DNA of 64,000 nt, from the NCBI GenBank assembly GCA_963519305.1, contig CAUQMS010000005.1, positions 62,001 through 126,000 of the forward strand, written 5' to 3'. The notes under the pieces are model-generated. The model was not told the origin of the DNA. It saw only the letters and a program-made list of their open reading frames with translations, and did no database searches. Numbering within the stretch: the stretch's first letter is position 1; every line of letters starts with the position of its first letter. The position numbers and the translations under genes were made by a program. Shown here piece by piece: positions 1 through 8,275 of the stretch. This DNA is from Ewingella sp963519305 (lineage in GTDB: Bacteria > Pseudomonadota > Gammaproteobacteria > Enterobacterales > Enterobacteriaceae).

Positions 1-124
1 CGGCAGGACAGGCGACCAGCACCAGACGGTAATTTTGCGCAGAAGCCAGCTTCGCTAACAGGCGTTCGCGTACCACCGTATTTTGCAGCCGCACCGGGCG
101 GCTGAGTTTCGAAGGGATCAGCAT
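1..124 (-). CDS. malT: MalT, maltose regulon activator (N-terminal start only)
   Basis: Read on the minus strand from the ATG at 124, the first 41 codons begin MLIPSKLSRPVRL and continue VVRERLLAKL, then LVLVACPAG. This matches the well-known amino terminus of MalT, the ATP- and maltotriose-dependent LuxR-family activator of all mal operons, just ahead of its P-loop. The rest of the gene lies outside the window. It is divergent from malP, as in E. coli. Its presence explains the MalT boxes seen before malP and between malE and malK. The identification is secure despite the short segment. Confidence 0.93.
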   Translation of the reverse strand, partial: MLIPSKLSRPVRLQNTVVRERLLAKLASAQNYRLVLVACPA

Positions 125-321
125 AGTTATCCATTCTTATGACTGTAAACGAATGAGAGGAGGAATTATTTTACAGCGCGTAATTAATAATATTCCTAAG
201 GTCTGCCAATGCAGGAAGTATTGCAAGATTGTTACACTTTCACGTGTCGGTAAGTTGCTCTGCGTCACAGTTTTAGTAGTTGTTTTTACGCGAATAAATT
301 CCGTTTGTACTACGCCCTTTA

Positions 322-354
322 TCTCCTCCCTCTCTAATCCCCGGCGGGATGATG
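322..354. promoter_or_regulatory. Cluster of degenerate MalT boxes upstream of malP
   Basis: Three ten-base matches to the MalT box (GGGGA[T/G]GAGG) lie 70-100 bp before the malP start, each with two mismatches: reverse-oriented TCTCCTCCCT at 322-331, reverse TCTAATCCCC at 333-342 and forward CGGGATGATG at 345-354. Clustered boxes of both orientations are normal at MalT-activated promoters. The rest of the 297-bp malT-malP gap shows no gene. Confidence 0.5.
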
Positions 355-421
355 CTGCCCTACTGGCTTCCCTTCAGCATACCGTTATCGTCTGCAAAAA
401 TTACCTGCTCAGAGAGGGCTT

Positions 422-2827
422 ATGTCGCAATTCACCTTAGAAAAAACGCAGTTTCAGGATGCCCTGACCCGCCAGTGGCAAGGCTTTGGCCTACAAAGCG
501 CACAGGATATGACGCCGCACCAGTGGTGGCAGGCTGTCAGCGGTGCGCTGTCCGAACAACTGGCTGCAAGGCCTGTTGCGGCACCGCAGAAACAGGATCA
601 GCGTCACGTAAATTACATTTCGATGGAATTTTTAATTGGCCGCCTGACCGCCAACAACTTAATTAACCTCGGCTGGTACGACACGGTGCGTGATGTGTTG
701 TCTGAGCAGGGCGCGGAACTGGCCGATGTGCTGGAGCAGGAAACCGACCCGGCGCTGGGCAATGGCGGTCTGGGGCGTCTGGCAGCCTGTTTTCTCGACT
801 CGATGGCGACGGTCGGCCAGCCTGCAACCGGTTACGGTCTTAACTATCAGTACGGTCTGTTTCGTCAGTCCTTTGACGATGGCAAACAACAGGAAGCACC
901 GGATGACTGGCACCGCGAAAGCTATCCGTGGTTCAGCCACAACAGCCGCCTGGCGGTAGACGTCTCCTTTGGCGGCAAACTGGCGAAAAACAGTGACGGA
1001 TCTGAGCACTGGCAGCCGGCTTTCAGCCTGCGCGGTGAAGCCTGGGATCTGCCGGTGGTCGGCTACCGCAACGGCGTGACGCAACCGCTGCGTCTGTGGC
1101 AGGCGACGGATATCCATCCGTTTGACCTGACGTTGTTCAATGACGGCCAGTTCCTGAAGGCCGAGCAAAAGGGCATTGATGCCGCCAAGCTCACCAAAGT
1201 GCTCTACCCCAATGACAACCATCAGGAAGGCAAACGTCTGCGCCTGATGCAGCAATATTTCCAGTGCGCCTGTTCGGTGCGCGACATTCTGCGCCGCCAC
1301 CATTTCCTTGGCCGCAAAATTGAAGCGTTGCCTGACTTTGAAGTGATTCAGCTTAACGACACCCACCCGACCATCGCCATTCCTGAACTGCTGCGCATTC
1401 TGCTCGACGAACATCAGCTGGAATGGGACGCCGCCTGGGCTATCGTCAGCAAAACCTTCGCCTACACCAACCACACGCTGATGCCGGAAGCGCTGGAGTG
1501 CTGGGACGAGAAACTGGTCCGCAGCCTGCTGCCGCGCCACTTCTCACTGATTAAACAGATCAATGCCCGCTTTAAAAAGTTGGTGGAAAAACAGTGGCCG
1601 GGCGACAAAGCGGTGTGGGAAAAGCTCTCAGTGCATCAGAACAAACAGGTGCGCATGGCGAATCTCTGTGTGGTCAGCGGGTTTGCGGTTAATGGCGTAG
1701 CCGCGCTGCACTCGGATCTGGTGGTGAAAGATCTCTTCCCGGAATATCACCAGCTGTGGCCGAACAAATTCCACAACGTCACCAACGGCATCACGCCGCG
1801 CCGCTGGCTGAAACAGTGTAATCCGGCGCTCGCTGCGCTGATTGATGAGAGCCTGAAAACCGAATGGGTCACCCATCTGGATGCACTGGCGGGGCTGGAG
1901 AAATTCGCCGGTGACGCCGCCTTCTGTGAGCGTTACCAGCAGATTAAATATGACAACAAAGTGCGTCTGGCCGCCTACGTTAAGCAGCGCATGGGCATTA
2001 CGCTAAACCCGGAGGCGATTTTCGACGTTCAGATTAAACGCCTGCACGAATACAAACGTCAGCACCTCAATCTGCTGCACATTGTGTCGCTCTACCGTCA
2101 GTTGCGCGATGACCCGCAGATGGAAATAGTGCCGCGCGTATTCCTGTTCGGGGCCAAAGCGGCGCCGGGCTATTATCTGGCGAAAAATATTATTCATGCG
2201 ATCAACAAAGTGGCGGAAAAGATCAATAACGATCCGATCGTCGCCGATCGCCTGAAAGTGGTGTTTATTCCTGACTACCGTGTTTCGGTGGCGGAGTTGA
2301 TGATCCCGGCGGCGGACGTCTCCGAGCAGATCTCTACGGCGGGGACCGAAGCGTCCGGCACCGGAAATATGAAACTGGCCCTGAATGGCGCCATGACCGT
2401 CGGCACGCTCGACGGCGCGAACGTCGAAATCGCCGAACAAGTGGGCGAAGAGAACATCTTTATCTTTGGCAATACCGTCGATCAGGTCAAAGCCCTCAAA
2501 GCGGGAGGTTATGATCCGCTGAAATGGCGCAAAAAAGACAAACATCTCCATGCAGCACTCAAAGATCTGGAAAGCGGCCTGTTCAGCGACGGCGATAAAA
2601 ACGCCTTCAGCTTGATGCTCGACAGCCTGCTGACCGGTGGCGACCCGTATCTGGTGCTGGCCGATTTCACCGCTTACTGCCAGGCGCAGCAGCAGGTGGA
2701 CGCGCTGTACCGTGATAAGGCGCAATGGATACAACGTACTATTCTCAATACTGCCCGTGTCGGCATGTTCAGTTCAGACCGCTCGATCCGCGATTATCAG
2801 CAGCGGATCTGGCAGGCGAAGCGCTAA
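422..2827 (+). CDS. malP: Maltodextrin phosphorylase MalP
   Basis: This 801-residue protein is a GT35 glycogen/maltodextrin phosphorylase. It splits the alpha-1,4 glucosyl bond of maltodextrins with phosphate, giving glucose-1-phosphate in the cytoplasm. The start MSQFTLEKTQFQDAL follows an AGAGAGG-type ribosome site. Visible family signatures are NYISMEFLIGR near residue 60, LGNGGLGRLAACFLDS near 110, and the pyridoxal-phosphate lysine motif EASGTGNMKLALNGA near residue 640. Length agrees with E. coli MalP (797). It is divergent from malT and only 10 bp ahead of malQ, so the two form one operon under MalT control. Confidence 0.97.
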   Translation: MSQFTLEKTQFQDALTRQWQGFGLQSAQDMTPHQWWQAVSGALSEQLAARPVAAPQKQDQRHVNYISMEFLIGRLTANNLINLGWYDTVRDVLSEQGAELADVLEQETDPALGNGGLGRLAACFLDSMATVGQPATGYGLNYQYGLFRQSFDDGKQQEAPDDWHRESYPWFSHNSRLAVDVSFGGKLAKNSDGSEHWQPAFSLRGEAWDLPVVGYRNGVTQPLRLWQATDIHPFDLTLFNDGQFLKAEQKGIDAAKLTKVLYPNDNHQEGKRLRLMQQYFQCACSVRDILRRHHFLGRKIEALPDFEVIQLNDTHPTIAIPELLRILLDEHQLEWDAAWAIVSKTFAYTNHTLMPEALECWDEKLVRSLLPRHFSLIKQINARFKKLVEKQWPGDKAVWEKLSVHQNKQVRMANLCVVSGFAVNGVAALHSDLVVKDLFPEYHQLWPNKFHNVTNGITPRRWLKQCNPALAALIDESLKTEWVTHLDALAGLEKFAGDAAFCERYQQIKYDNKVRLAAYVKQRMGITLNPEAIFDVQIKRLHEYKRQHLNLLHIVSLYRQLRDDPQMEIVPRVFLFGAKAAPGYYLAKNIIHAINKVAEKINNDPIVADRLKVVFIPDYRVSVAELMIPAADVSEQISTAGTEASGTGNMKLALNGAMTVGTLDGANVEIAEQVGEENIFIFGNTVDQVKALKAGGYDPLKWRKKDKHLHAALKDLESGLFSDGDKNAFSLMLDSLLTGGDPYLVLADFTAYCQAQQQVDALYRDKAQWIQRTILNTARVGMFSSDRSIRDYQQRIWQAKR

Positions 2828-2837
2828 AGGAGCGGGA

Positions 2838-4928
2838 ATGGAGAGTAAGCAACTCGAACAGGCGGCTATCGAAGCTGGGATCGCCGCCGGATACATCAAC
2901 GCACACGGTAAGCAGCAGGCTATCGCTGCGGCAACCAAGCGGGAATTGCTGGAAGCGATGGGCTGGAAGCCGGGCCAGCAGGTAGACATCGAAGCGCCAG
3001 TGCCGCTGGTCAAAGTGTTCGTCAAGGGCAGCCGTCTGGCATTGCCGGTCGGCGGGGAAGGTGAATTCCAGTGGCAGTTGGCGCTGGAAGGCGGGGCGGT
3101 CCAGCAGGGCCGCACCAGCGCGAAAATGACGCTGGCGCTGCCGGGGCGGATCCCCACCGGCTATCACCAGCTGACGCTCACGCAGGAGAGCCGGAGCTGG
3201 ACGTGCCGCATTATCGTTGCGCCGAAGCGCTGCTATGAACCCGATGCGCTGCTGGCGGGAAAAAAACTCTGGGGCGCCTGCGTGCAGCTTTATACCCTGC
3301 GCTCGGAAAACAACTGGGGCATCGGTGATTTTGGCGATTTGCGCCAACTGGTCAATGAGATGGGCCAGCGCGGCGGAGCTTTCGTCGGCCTTAATCCGAT
3401 TCATTCGCTCTATCCGGGGAATCCGGTGGCGGCCAGCCCTTACAGCCCGTCATCGCGCCGCTGGCTGAACGTGATTTATATCGATGTCAGCGCGGTGGAA
3501 GATTTCCAGCTGAGCGAAGAGGCTCAGCGCTGGTGGCATGAGCCGCAGACGCAGAAAACCCTGAAAGCCGTGCGCGACAGCGCCTGGGTGGATTACGCCC
3601 GCGTGATGCCGCTGAAGCTGGCCGGATTACATCTGGCACATCAGCGTTTTGTGACGCGCAGCGCCAGCGATCCGATGCAAAAGGCCTATCAGAAATTTGC
3701 CCGTGAAGGCGGCGAAAGCCTCTATCAGCAGGCGGCGTTTGACGCGCTGTACGCGCATCTGGCGAAGCAGGGCGATGAACCTAACGGCTGGGCACACTGG
3801 CCGGAGAAATACCGCAGCGCGCAAAGTGCCGCGGTGAAAGCCTATTGTGAACAGTACGAAAGCGACGTCGATTTCTATCTCTGGTTGCAGTGGCTGGCCG
3901 AATGGCAGTTTGCCCGCTGTTACCACGACAGCCAGCAGGCTGACATGCCGATTGGTCTGTACCGCGATCTGGCGGTCGGCGTGGTGGAAGGCGGTGCGGA
4001 AACCTGGGGCGACCGTGATGTTTACTGTCTGAAAGCCTCGGTGGGAGCACCGCCGGATATTCTCGGCCCGCTCGGACAGAACTGGGATCTGCGTCCGATG
4101 GATCCGCACGTCATGGTGAAGCGTGCCTATCAGCCGTTTATCGATCTGCTGTGTTCCAACATGACCAGCTGCGGCGCATTGCGTATCGACCATGTGATGA
4201 CGCTGCTGCGGCTGTGGTGGATCCCGCAGGGTGAAACGGCGGACAACGGCGCCTACGTGCAATATCCGGTGGACGATCTGCTGGCGATCCTCGCGCTGGA
4301 GAGTCAGCGTCATCGCTGCATGGTGATCGGCGAAGATCTTGGGACGGTGCCGGTGGAGATCGTGAGCAAGCTGCGCGAAGGCGGGGTTTACTCCTACAAG
4401 GTGCTCTACTTCGAGCGCGACGCTGAGAATAACTTCCGCGCACCGCAGTCTTACCCGGTGCAGGCGATGGCGACTATCACCACCCATGACCTGCCGACGC
4501 TGCGCGGCTATTGGCAAAGTGACGATCTGGCGTTGGGTAAAAAGCTTGGCCTGTACCGCGACGAAGAGATGCTGACCGAACTCTACGCCGACCGCGCCCG
4601 CGCGCGGCAGGGGCTGCTCGACGGTTTGCATCACTATGGCTGTGTGCCGAAATCCACCGGTCATAAAGCTGGCGCGATGAGCATGACACCAACGCTTAAC
4701 CGGGGTCTGCAACGTTATGTGGCCGACAGCGCCTGTGCCCTGCTGGGGCTTCAGCCCGAAGACTGGCTGGACATGCACGAACCGGTCAACATTCCCGGCA
4801 CCAGCGATGAATACCCCAACTGGCGCCGCAAACTGACCCGTACGCTGGAAGAGATGTTTGCCGACGACGACGTCAATAAACTGATCAAAGATCTGGATAA
4901 ACGGCGCAGAAAAGTGTCCGTCAGCTGA
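2838..4928 (+). CDS. malQ: 4-alpha-glucanotransferase (amylomaltase) MalQ
   Basis: A 696-residue GH77 amylomaltase that moves maltosyl and longer glucans between maltodextrins and releases glucose, so that MalP always has a substrate. The chosen ATG follows AAAGGAG by 7 bp and gives MESKQLEQAAIEAG, like E. coli MalQ (694 residues). A longer in-frame opening would run back into malP and is not used. The catalytic GH77 residues are in ALRIDHVMTL (nucleophile Asp), VIGEDLGTVP (acid/base Glu) and TTHDLPTL (third Asp). It is the second gene of malPQ and is followed by a strong terminator. Confidence 0.97.
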   Translation: MESKQLEQAAIEAGIAAGYINAHGKQQAIAAATKRELLEAMGWKPGQQVDIEAPVPLVKVFVKGSRLALPVGGEGEFQWQLALEGGAVQQGRTSAKMTLALPGRIPTGYHQLTLTQESRSWTCRIIVAPKRCYEPDALLAGKKLWGACVQLYTLRSENNWGIGDFGDLRQLVNEMGQRGGAFVGLNPIHSLYPGNPVAASPYSPSSRRWLNVIYIDVSAVEDFQLSEEAQRWWHEPQTQKTLKAVRDSAWVDYARVMPLKLAGLHLAHQRFVTRSASDPMQKAYQKFAREGGESLYQQAAFDALYAHLAKQGDEPNGWAHWPEKYRSAQSAAVKAYCEQYESDVDFYLWLQWLAEWQFARCYHDSQQADMPIGLYRDLAVGVVEGGAETWGDRDVYCLKASVGAPPDILGPLGQNWDLRPMDPHVMVKRAYQPFIDLLCSNMTSCGALRIDHVMTLLRLWWIPQGETADNGAYVQYPVDDLLAILALESQRHRCMVIGEDLGTVPVEIVSKLREGGVYSYKVLYFERDAENNFRAPQSYPVQAMATITTHDLPTLRGYWQSDDLALGKKLGLYRDEEMLTELYADRARARQGLLDGLHHYGCVPKSTGHKAGAMSMTPTLNRGLQRYVADSACALLGLQPEDWLDMHEPVNIPGTSDEYPNWRRKLTRTLEEMFADDDVNKLIKDLDKRRRKVSVS

Positions 4929-4947
4929 TTGTTTTTTGATGGGACAA

Positions 4948-4980
4948 AAGGGTTTCCGGTAGTGTGCGGAAACCCTTTTT
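4948..4980. terminator. Bidirectional terminator after malQ and higA
   Basis: A perfect 11-bp stem (AAGGGTTTCCG / CGGAAACCCTT) encloses an 8-nt loop and is followed by a run of T on the plus strand. It starts 20 bp after the malQ stop. The matching run of A on the left lets it serve higA transcripts from the other side as well, whose stop codon lies at 4980. Confidence 0.85.
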
Positions 4981-5264
4981 TATGCCGCCACTAAGCGGTG
5001 AAGACGGGTGGTATCAACCGCCAGTTCGGCCTGCCACAGACTGTAATTATTCTGCAGGTTCATCCAGAATTTAGGGGAACTGCCCAAAACGGCGGCAAGC
5101 TTAATCGCCATCTCAGGAGATATTGCCGCAGTACCCACGACGACGCGTTGAACTGTTGATGGGGCAACACCCAGAGCGCGGGCTAATTCACGGATCCCGA
5201 CGTTTAATTCCTCGAGCATTTCTGCAATCAGCTCACCCGGATGCGGTGGGTTAAACATAGTCAT
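4980..5264 (-). CDS. higA: HigA-family antitoxin (XRE helix-turn-helix)
   Basis: A 94-residue HTH protein beginning MTMFNPPHPGELIAEMLEELN, the hallmark start of the HigA/VapI antitoxin group. The helix-turn-helix covers about residues 20-60 (IRELARALGVAPSTVQRVVVG). It neutralises the toxin encoded just upstream and is expected to repress the pair through the operator at 5561-5607. Its start overlaps the toxin stop by one base (TGATG), showing translational coupling. Order toxin-antitoxin is the typical higBA arrangement. The pair is wedged between malQ and malG, two operons that face each other. Confidence 0.9.
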   Translation of the reverse strand: MTMFNPPHPGELIAEMLEELNVGIRELARALGVAPSTVQRVVVGTAAISPEMAIKLAAVLGSSPKFWMNLQNNYSLWQAELAVDTTRLHRLVAA

Positions 5265-5548
5265 CAGTGATAATCCTCGTAATCTACGATGTATGCGTTG
5301 CCGTCGATAAACTCAAACGTAACGCGCCAATTTCCAGTAATGGTCACGGACCATATTCCACGTCTGTCGTCCTTTAGCTGGTGAAGTCGGTATCCGGGTA
5401 AATCCAGATCCTCAACAACGTCAGCGGCATCGAGAGCGGCCAGCCGCAGCCGAAGTTTTGGAGCAAGATGAGAATCGATTCCCTCGGCACTTCCCGTTTC
5501 AAAAAACTTACGTAATCCTTTATGTTTGAAATCCTTGATCATTGACAT
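5264..5548 (-). CDS. higB: HigB-family mRNA interferase toxin
   Basis: A 94-residue RelE/HigB-superfamily toxin. The family signature is clear: IKDFKHKGLRKFFETGSAEGI at the amino end, LRLAALDAADVVEDLDLPGYRLHQLKDDRRG in the middle, and WSVTITGNWRVTFEFIDGNAYIVDYEDYH at the end. In this family the toxin cuts mRNA on translating ribosomes when the unstable antitoxin is lost. It is the first gene of the higBA operon, with its own promoter inside a long palindrome. No truncation is visible, so the pair should be active. Confidence 0.9.
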   Translation of the reverse strand: MSMIKDFKHKGLRKFFETGSAEGIDSHLAPKLRLRLAALDAADVVEDLDLPGYRLHQLKDDRRGIWSVTITGNWRVTFEFIDGNAYIVDYEDYH

Positions 5549-5560
5549 CTTCTTTTAACT

Positions 5561-5607
5561 GTTGCGCCTTGAGAAACAGTATAGCCCGGTGTTTCTCAAG
5601 GCGCAAC
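5561..5607 (-). promoter_or_regulatory. higBA promoter inside a 17-bp-arm palindromic operator
   Basis: Two perfect 17-bp arms (GTTGCGCCTTGAGAAAC at 5561-5577 and its reverse complement at 5591-5607) flank a 13-bp spacer. On the minus strand the sequence holds TTGCGC, a 17-bp gap and TATACT (plus-strand 5578-5583), a near-ideal sigma70 promoter. The -35 box lies in one arm and the likely start point in the other, so HigA binding would block transcription directly. Confidence 0.8.
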
Positions 5608-5612
5608 AAGCA

Positions 5613-5640
5613 TAAAAAAAGCGGCCTTTTCAGGCCGCTT
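5613..5640 (-). terminator. Rho-independent terminator of the malEFG operon
   Basis: Read on the minus strand, AAGCGGCC, a 6-nt loop and GGCCGCTT are followed by seven T. It lies 85 bp after the malG stop codon and just before the higBA promoter, so it separates the two transcription units. Confidence 0.85.
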
Positions 5641-5724
5641 AAAACTTCAGACACAGAGGTATTTTCAGAAAAAACAAACAAACAACAACAAGGGCATAGC
5701 AGTAAATCCGAAATAAAGGGCAGT

Positions 5725-6615
5725 CTAGCCTTTCACGCCACCGGCGGTTAAGCCACCGACCAGCCAGCGCTGGGCGACCAGGAACACGGCGGTGATCGGT
5801 ATTGCTGACAGGATTGCGGCGGCCGCGAAGTCGCCCCACAGGTAGTTTTGCGGGTTAAGGTATTGCTGCATCCCGACTGCCAGCGTGTAGCTGTTGACGT
5901 CGCGCAACAGCAGTGACGCCACCGGCACTTCGGTAATCGCGGCGATAAACGACAGAATAAAGACGACTGCCAGAATCGGCACTGACAGCGGCAGCAGTAC
6001 CAGCCTGAACGCCTGCCACGGCGTAGCACCGTCGAGTGACGCGGCTTCTTCCAGCGAATTATCGATGGTTTCGAAATAACCTTTGATTGTCCAGACGTGC
6101 AGTGCGATGCCGCCCATGTAGGCGAAAATCACTCCGCCGTGGGTGTTCAGACCGAGGAACGGCACGTACTGGCCGAGGCGGTCGAACAGGGCATAAAGTG
6201 CTACCAACGACAGTACTGCCGGGAACATCTGGAAAATCAGCATACTTTTCAGCAGGGTGCTCTTGCCGCGAAAACGCATACGGGCAAAGGCATACGCACA
6301 GGTGGTGGAGAGCGCTACGATGCCAATCGCGGTGATCACCGCAATTTTGATTGAGTTCCACAACCACAGCATCACGGGGAACGGTGGCGGGGTGACGCTG
6401 CCGTCGGCGTTGGTCACCGCCATACCGAGCGCCAGTTTCCAGTGATCCCACGACACCTGATCCGGAATAATGCTGCCGGTGGCGAAGTTACCCGGCCGCA
6501 GCGAGATGGCGAATACCATCAGCAGGGGGAAGAGGATCAGCGCCACAAAGCACAGCAGCAGCAGATGCGTCACGAACAGCCTGACTTTTTGCGACTTCGG
6601 TTTAACCATAGGCAT
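5725..6615 (-). CDS. malG: Maltose ABC transporter permease MalG
   Basis: A 296-residue inner-membrane permease, exactly the length of E. coli MalG. It forms the MalFGK2 channel with MalF. Six membrane segments are visible, starting LFVTHLLLLCFVALILFPLLM. The EAA loop that docks on the MalK ATPase is EEAASLDGATPWQAFRLVLLPL near residues 190-210. The last residues AQRWLVGGLTAGGVKG match the MalG tail that reaches into the MalE binding cleft in the known structure. It follows malF by 21 bp and is the last gene of malEFG. Confidence 0.97.
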   Translation of the reverse strand: MPMVKPKSQKVRLFVTHLLLLCFVALILFPLLMVFAISLRPGNFATGSIIPDQVSWDHWKLALGMAVTNADGSVTPPPFPVMLWLWNSIKIAVITAIGIVALSTTCAYAFARMRFRGKSTLLKSMLIFQMFPAVLSLVALYALFDRLGQYVPFLGLNTHGGVIFAYMGGIALHVWTIKGYFETIDNSLEEAASLDGATPWQAFRLVLLPLSVPILAVVFILSFIAAITEVPVASLLLRDVNSYTLAVGMQQYLNPQNYLWGDFAAAAILSAIPITAVFLVAQRWLVGGLTAGGVKG

Positions 6616-6636
6616 GTCTGTTTCTCCTTAGCCGGG

Positions 6637-8205
6637 TTAGTCGAACTTCATGCGTGACGCTTTCAGATTGATGATGGCGAGTGCGCCCACCAAAATGAAA
6701 ATCAGCGTGGCGATGGCCGCAGCCAGCCCGAAGTCCTGTCCGCCGCCGCCTTCAAAGGCGATGCGGTAGGTGTAGCTGACCAGTAAATCGGTGTGGCCCG
6801 CTGGCGTGGTGGTACCGAGCATATCCGGGCCGCCGTTAGTCAGCAGCTGGATCAGCACGAAGTTATTAAAGTTAAAGGCGAAACTGGCGATCATCAGCGG
6901 CGTCAGGGGTTTTATCAGCAGCGGCAGCGTGATGCGAAAGAAGTTCTGCATCGGCGTCGCGCCGTCCATAGCGGACGCTTCGTAGAGATCGTCCGGCACG
7001 GCTTTTAGCAGGCCCATGCACAGGATCATCATGTACGGATATCCGAGCCAGGTATTGACGATGATGATCATGGTTTTGGCGGTCATCGGGTCGCTGAACC
7101 ACGCCGGTTTGATACCAAACAGGCTGCTGAGCATCAGGTTAATTTCCCCGAAGCTCTGGTTGAATAATCCTTTGAAAATCAGAATCGAAATAAATGCCGG
7201 TACGGCGTAGGGCAGGATCAGCAGGACACGGTAAACCGCTTTGCCTTTCAGCTCCTCCCACTGCACCACGCAGGCCAGCACCATGCCCACCGCCACGGTC
7301 AGCACCACGGTCAGCAGTGAGAAAATAATAGTCCAGACGAAGATCGACAGGAACGGCTTCTGGATGCCGTCGTCATGCAGCACGCGCAGGAAGTTGGCCC
7401 AGCCGATATTAACGGTAAAACCGGGGCTGAGTTTTTCGGCCTGCCATTCGCCCTGAGCATTCACGGCCTGATAGAAACCGCTCTCCATGTTAGGGCGATA
7501 CACCACGCCGGTCTGCACGTTGGTCAGTTGTTTGCCATCTTCGGCTTTTTTATACAGCGGCTGGCTGCCGGAGAACTGGCGCAGGGAACTCATGCGCAGC
7601 GTTTCGCCATCGGGCAGTTTGGCGGTCAGTTGTCCCAGCGCCTGGCGGTTTTGGGTGATCACCCGCAGCCCGGCTTTTTCGCCCTGCGGCATCGCGTCAG
7701 GCGCGAGGGTCAGGGTTTGTGGCGCGGTCGCGTTGAACTCAAAAGGGGAGGAGACGAGGGTAGCGCCGCTGTCCGGTACGCTCAGCGCCAGACGCCACTG
7801 TTGGGCGTCGGCAGGATAAAGACCAAAGGTATAGGCTTTATCGGCCTGAAACTGGCGATCCATCAGCACCGACTGCGCACGTTCGAAAGTCAGCTGGTTG
7901 GTGCTGCTGTAGTTGGTGAAGGCGATAAAAATGGTACACACCAGCGGGAATAGCACGAATAACGACATACCGGCGAGGCCGGGATAGACGTAGCGCCATG
8001 AATACGCGCGGCGGTTGGCGTAAATATAGAGGCCGACGGAGGAGAGCAGCAGCGTCAGCATGGCAAACAAATATTCTCCCTGGGCATACATCAGCACGAT
8101 CAGGTAACCGGTGATCAGGGCGAACAGACCCACAATCAGCCACTTAAGGACATTGCTAATCTGTCGTTTTTTTCGAAGAGGCAGTCCGGTTTGAGCTGCT
8201 TGCAT
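6637..8205 (-). CDS. malF: Maltose ABC transporter permease MalF
   Basis: A 522-residue permease (E. coli 514). Residues about 20-90 hold the first membrane segments. A large periplasmic domain (about residues 95-280, from TNYSSTNQLTFERAQ to SPGFTVNIGW) is special to MalF and grips the binding protein. The EAA loop is YEASAMDGATPMQNFFRITLPLL near residue 410. Residues with GGGGQDFGLAAAIATL lead into the final helix. With MalG and two MalK it imports maltose and maltodextrins. It lies between malE and malG in a single minus-strand operon. Confidence 0.97.
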   Translation of the reverse strand: MQAAQTGLPLRKKRQISNVLKWLIVGLFALITGYLIVLMYAQGEYLFAMLTLLLSSVGLYIYANRRAYSWRYVYPGLAGMSLFVLFPLVCTIFIAFTNYSSTNQLTFERAQSVLMDRQFQADKAYTFGLYPADAQQWRLALSVPDSGATLVSSPFEFNATAPQTLTLAPDAMPQGEKAGLRVITQNRQALGQLTAKLPDGETLRMSSLRQFSGSQPLYKKAEDGKQLTNVQTGVVYRPNMESGFYQAVNAQGEWQAEKLSPGFTVNIGWANFLRVLHDDGIQKPFLSIFVWTIIFSLLTVVLTVAVGMVLACVVQWEELKGKAVYRVLLILPYAVPAFISILIFKGLFNQSFGEINLMLSSLFGIKPAWFSDPMTAKTMIIIVNTWLGYPYMMILCMGLLKAVPDDLYEASAMDGATPMQNFFRITLPLLIKPLTPLMIASFAFNFNNFVLIQLLTNGGPDMLGTTTPAGHTDLLVSYTYRIAFEGGGGQDFGLAAAIATLIFILVGALAIINLKASRMKFD

Positions 8206-8233
8206 AGACTCGTCATCCTTCAGGTTGAAGCTG

Positions 8234-8264
8234 TGGCGTGAAGGCGGTCATGCGCTTCACGCCA
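8234..8264 (-). repeat. REP-like hairpin between malE and malF
   Basis: TGGCGTGAAG and its perfect complement CTTCACGCCA form a 10-bp stem with an 11-nt loop in the malE-malF gap. No T run follows, so it is not a simple terminator. In E. coli a REP element at this same place protects malE mRNA from 3' decay, which keeps the binding protein in excess over the permeases. A similar role is inferred here. Confidence 0.6.
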
Positions 8265-8275
8265 GTTTTTACGTG

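Noticed and set aside
153..440. 95-codon plus-strand frame in the malT-malP gap
   Set aside because: It covers the MalT boxes and the malP ribosome site and has no protein features.
659..1540. Long minus-strand open frame (293 codons) inside malP
   Set aside because: It is the antisense shadow of malP, with no recognisable domain and no ribosome site; similar shadows lie over malQ, dhaB and others.
2637..2837. Upstream extension of malQ into malP
   Set aside because: The ATG at 2838 has a strong ribosome site and gives the family length; the extension overlaps malP by almost 200 bp.
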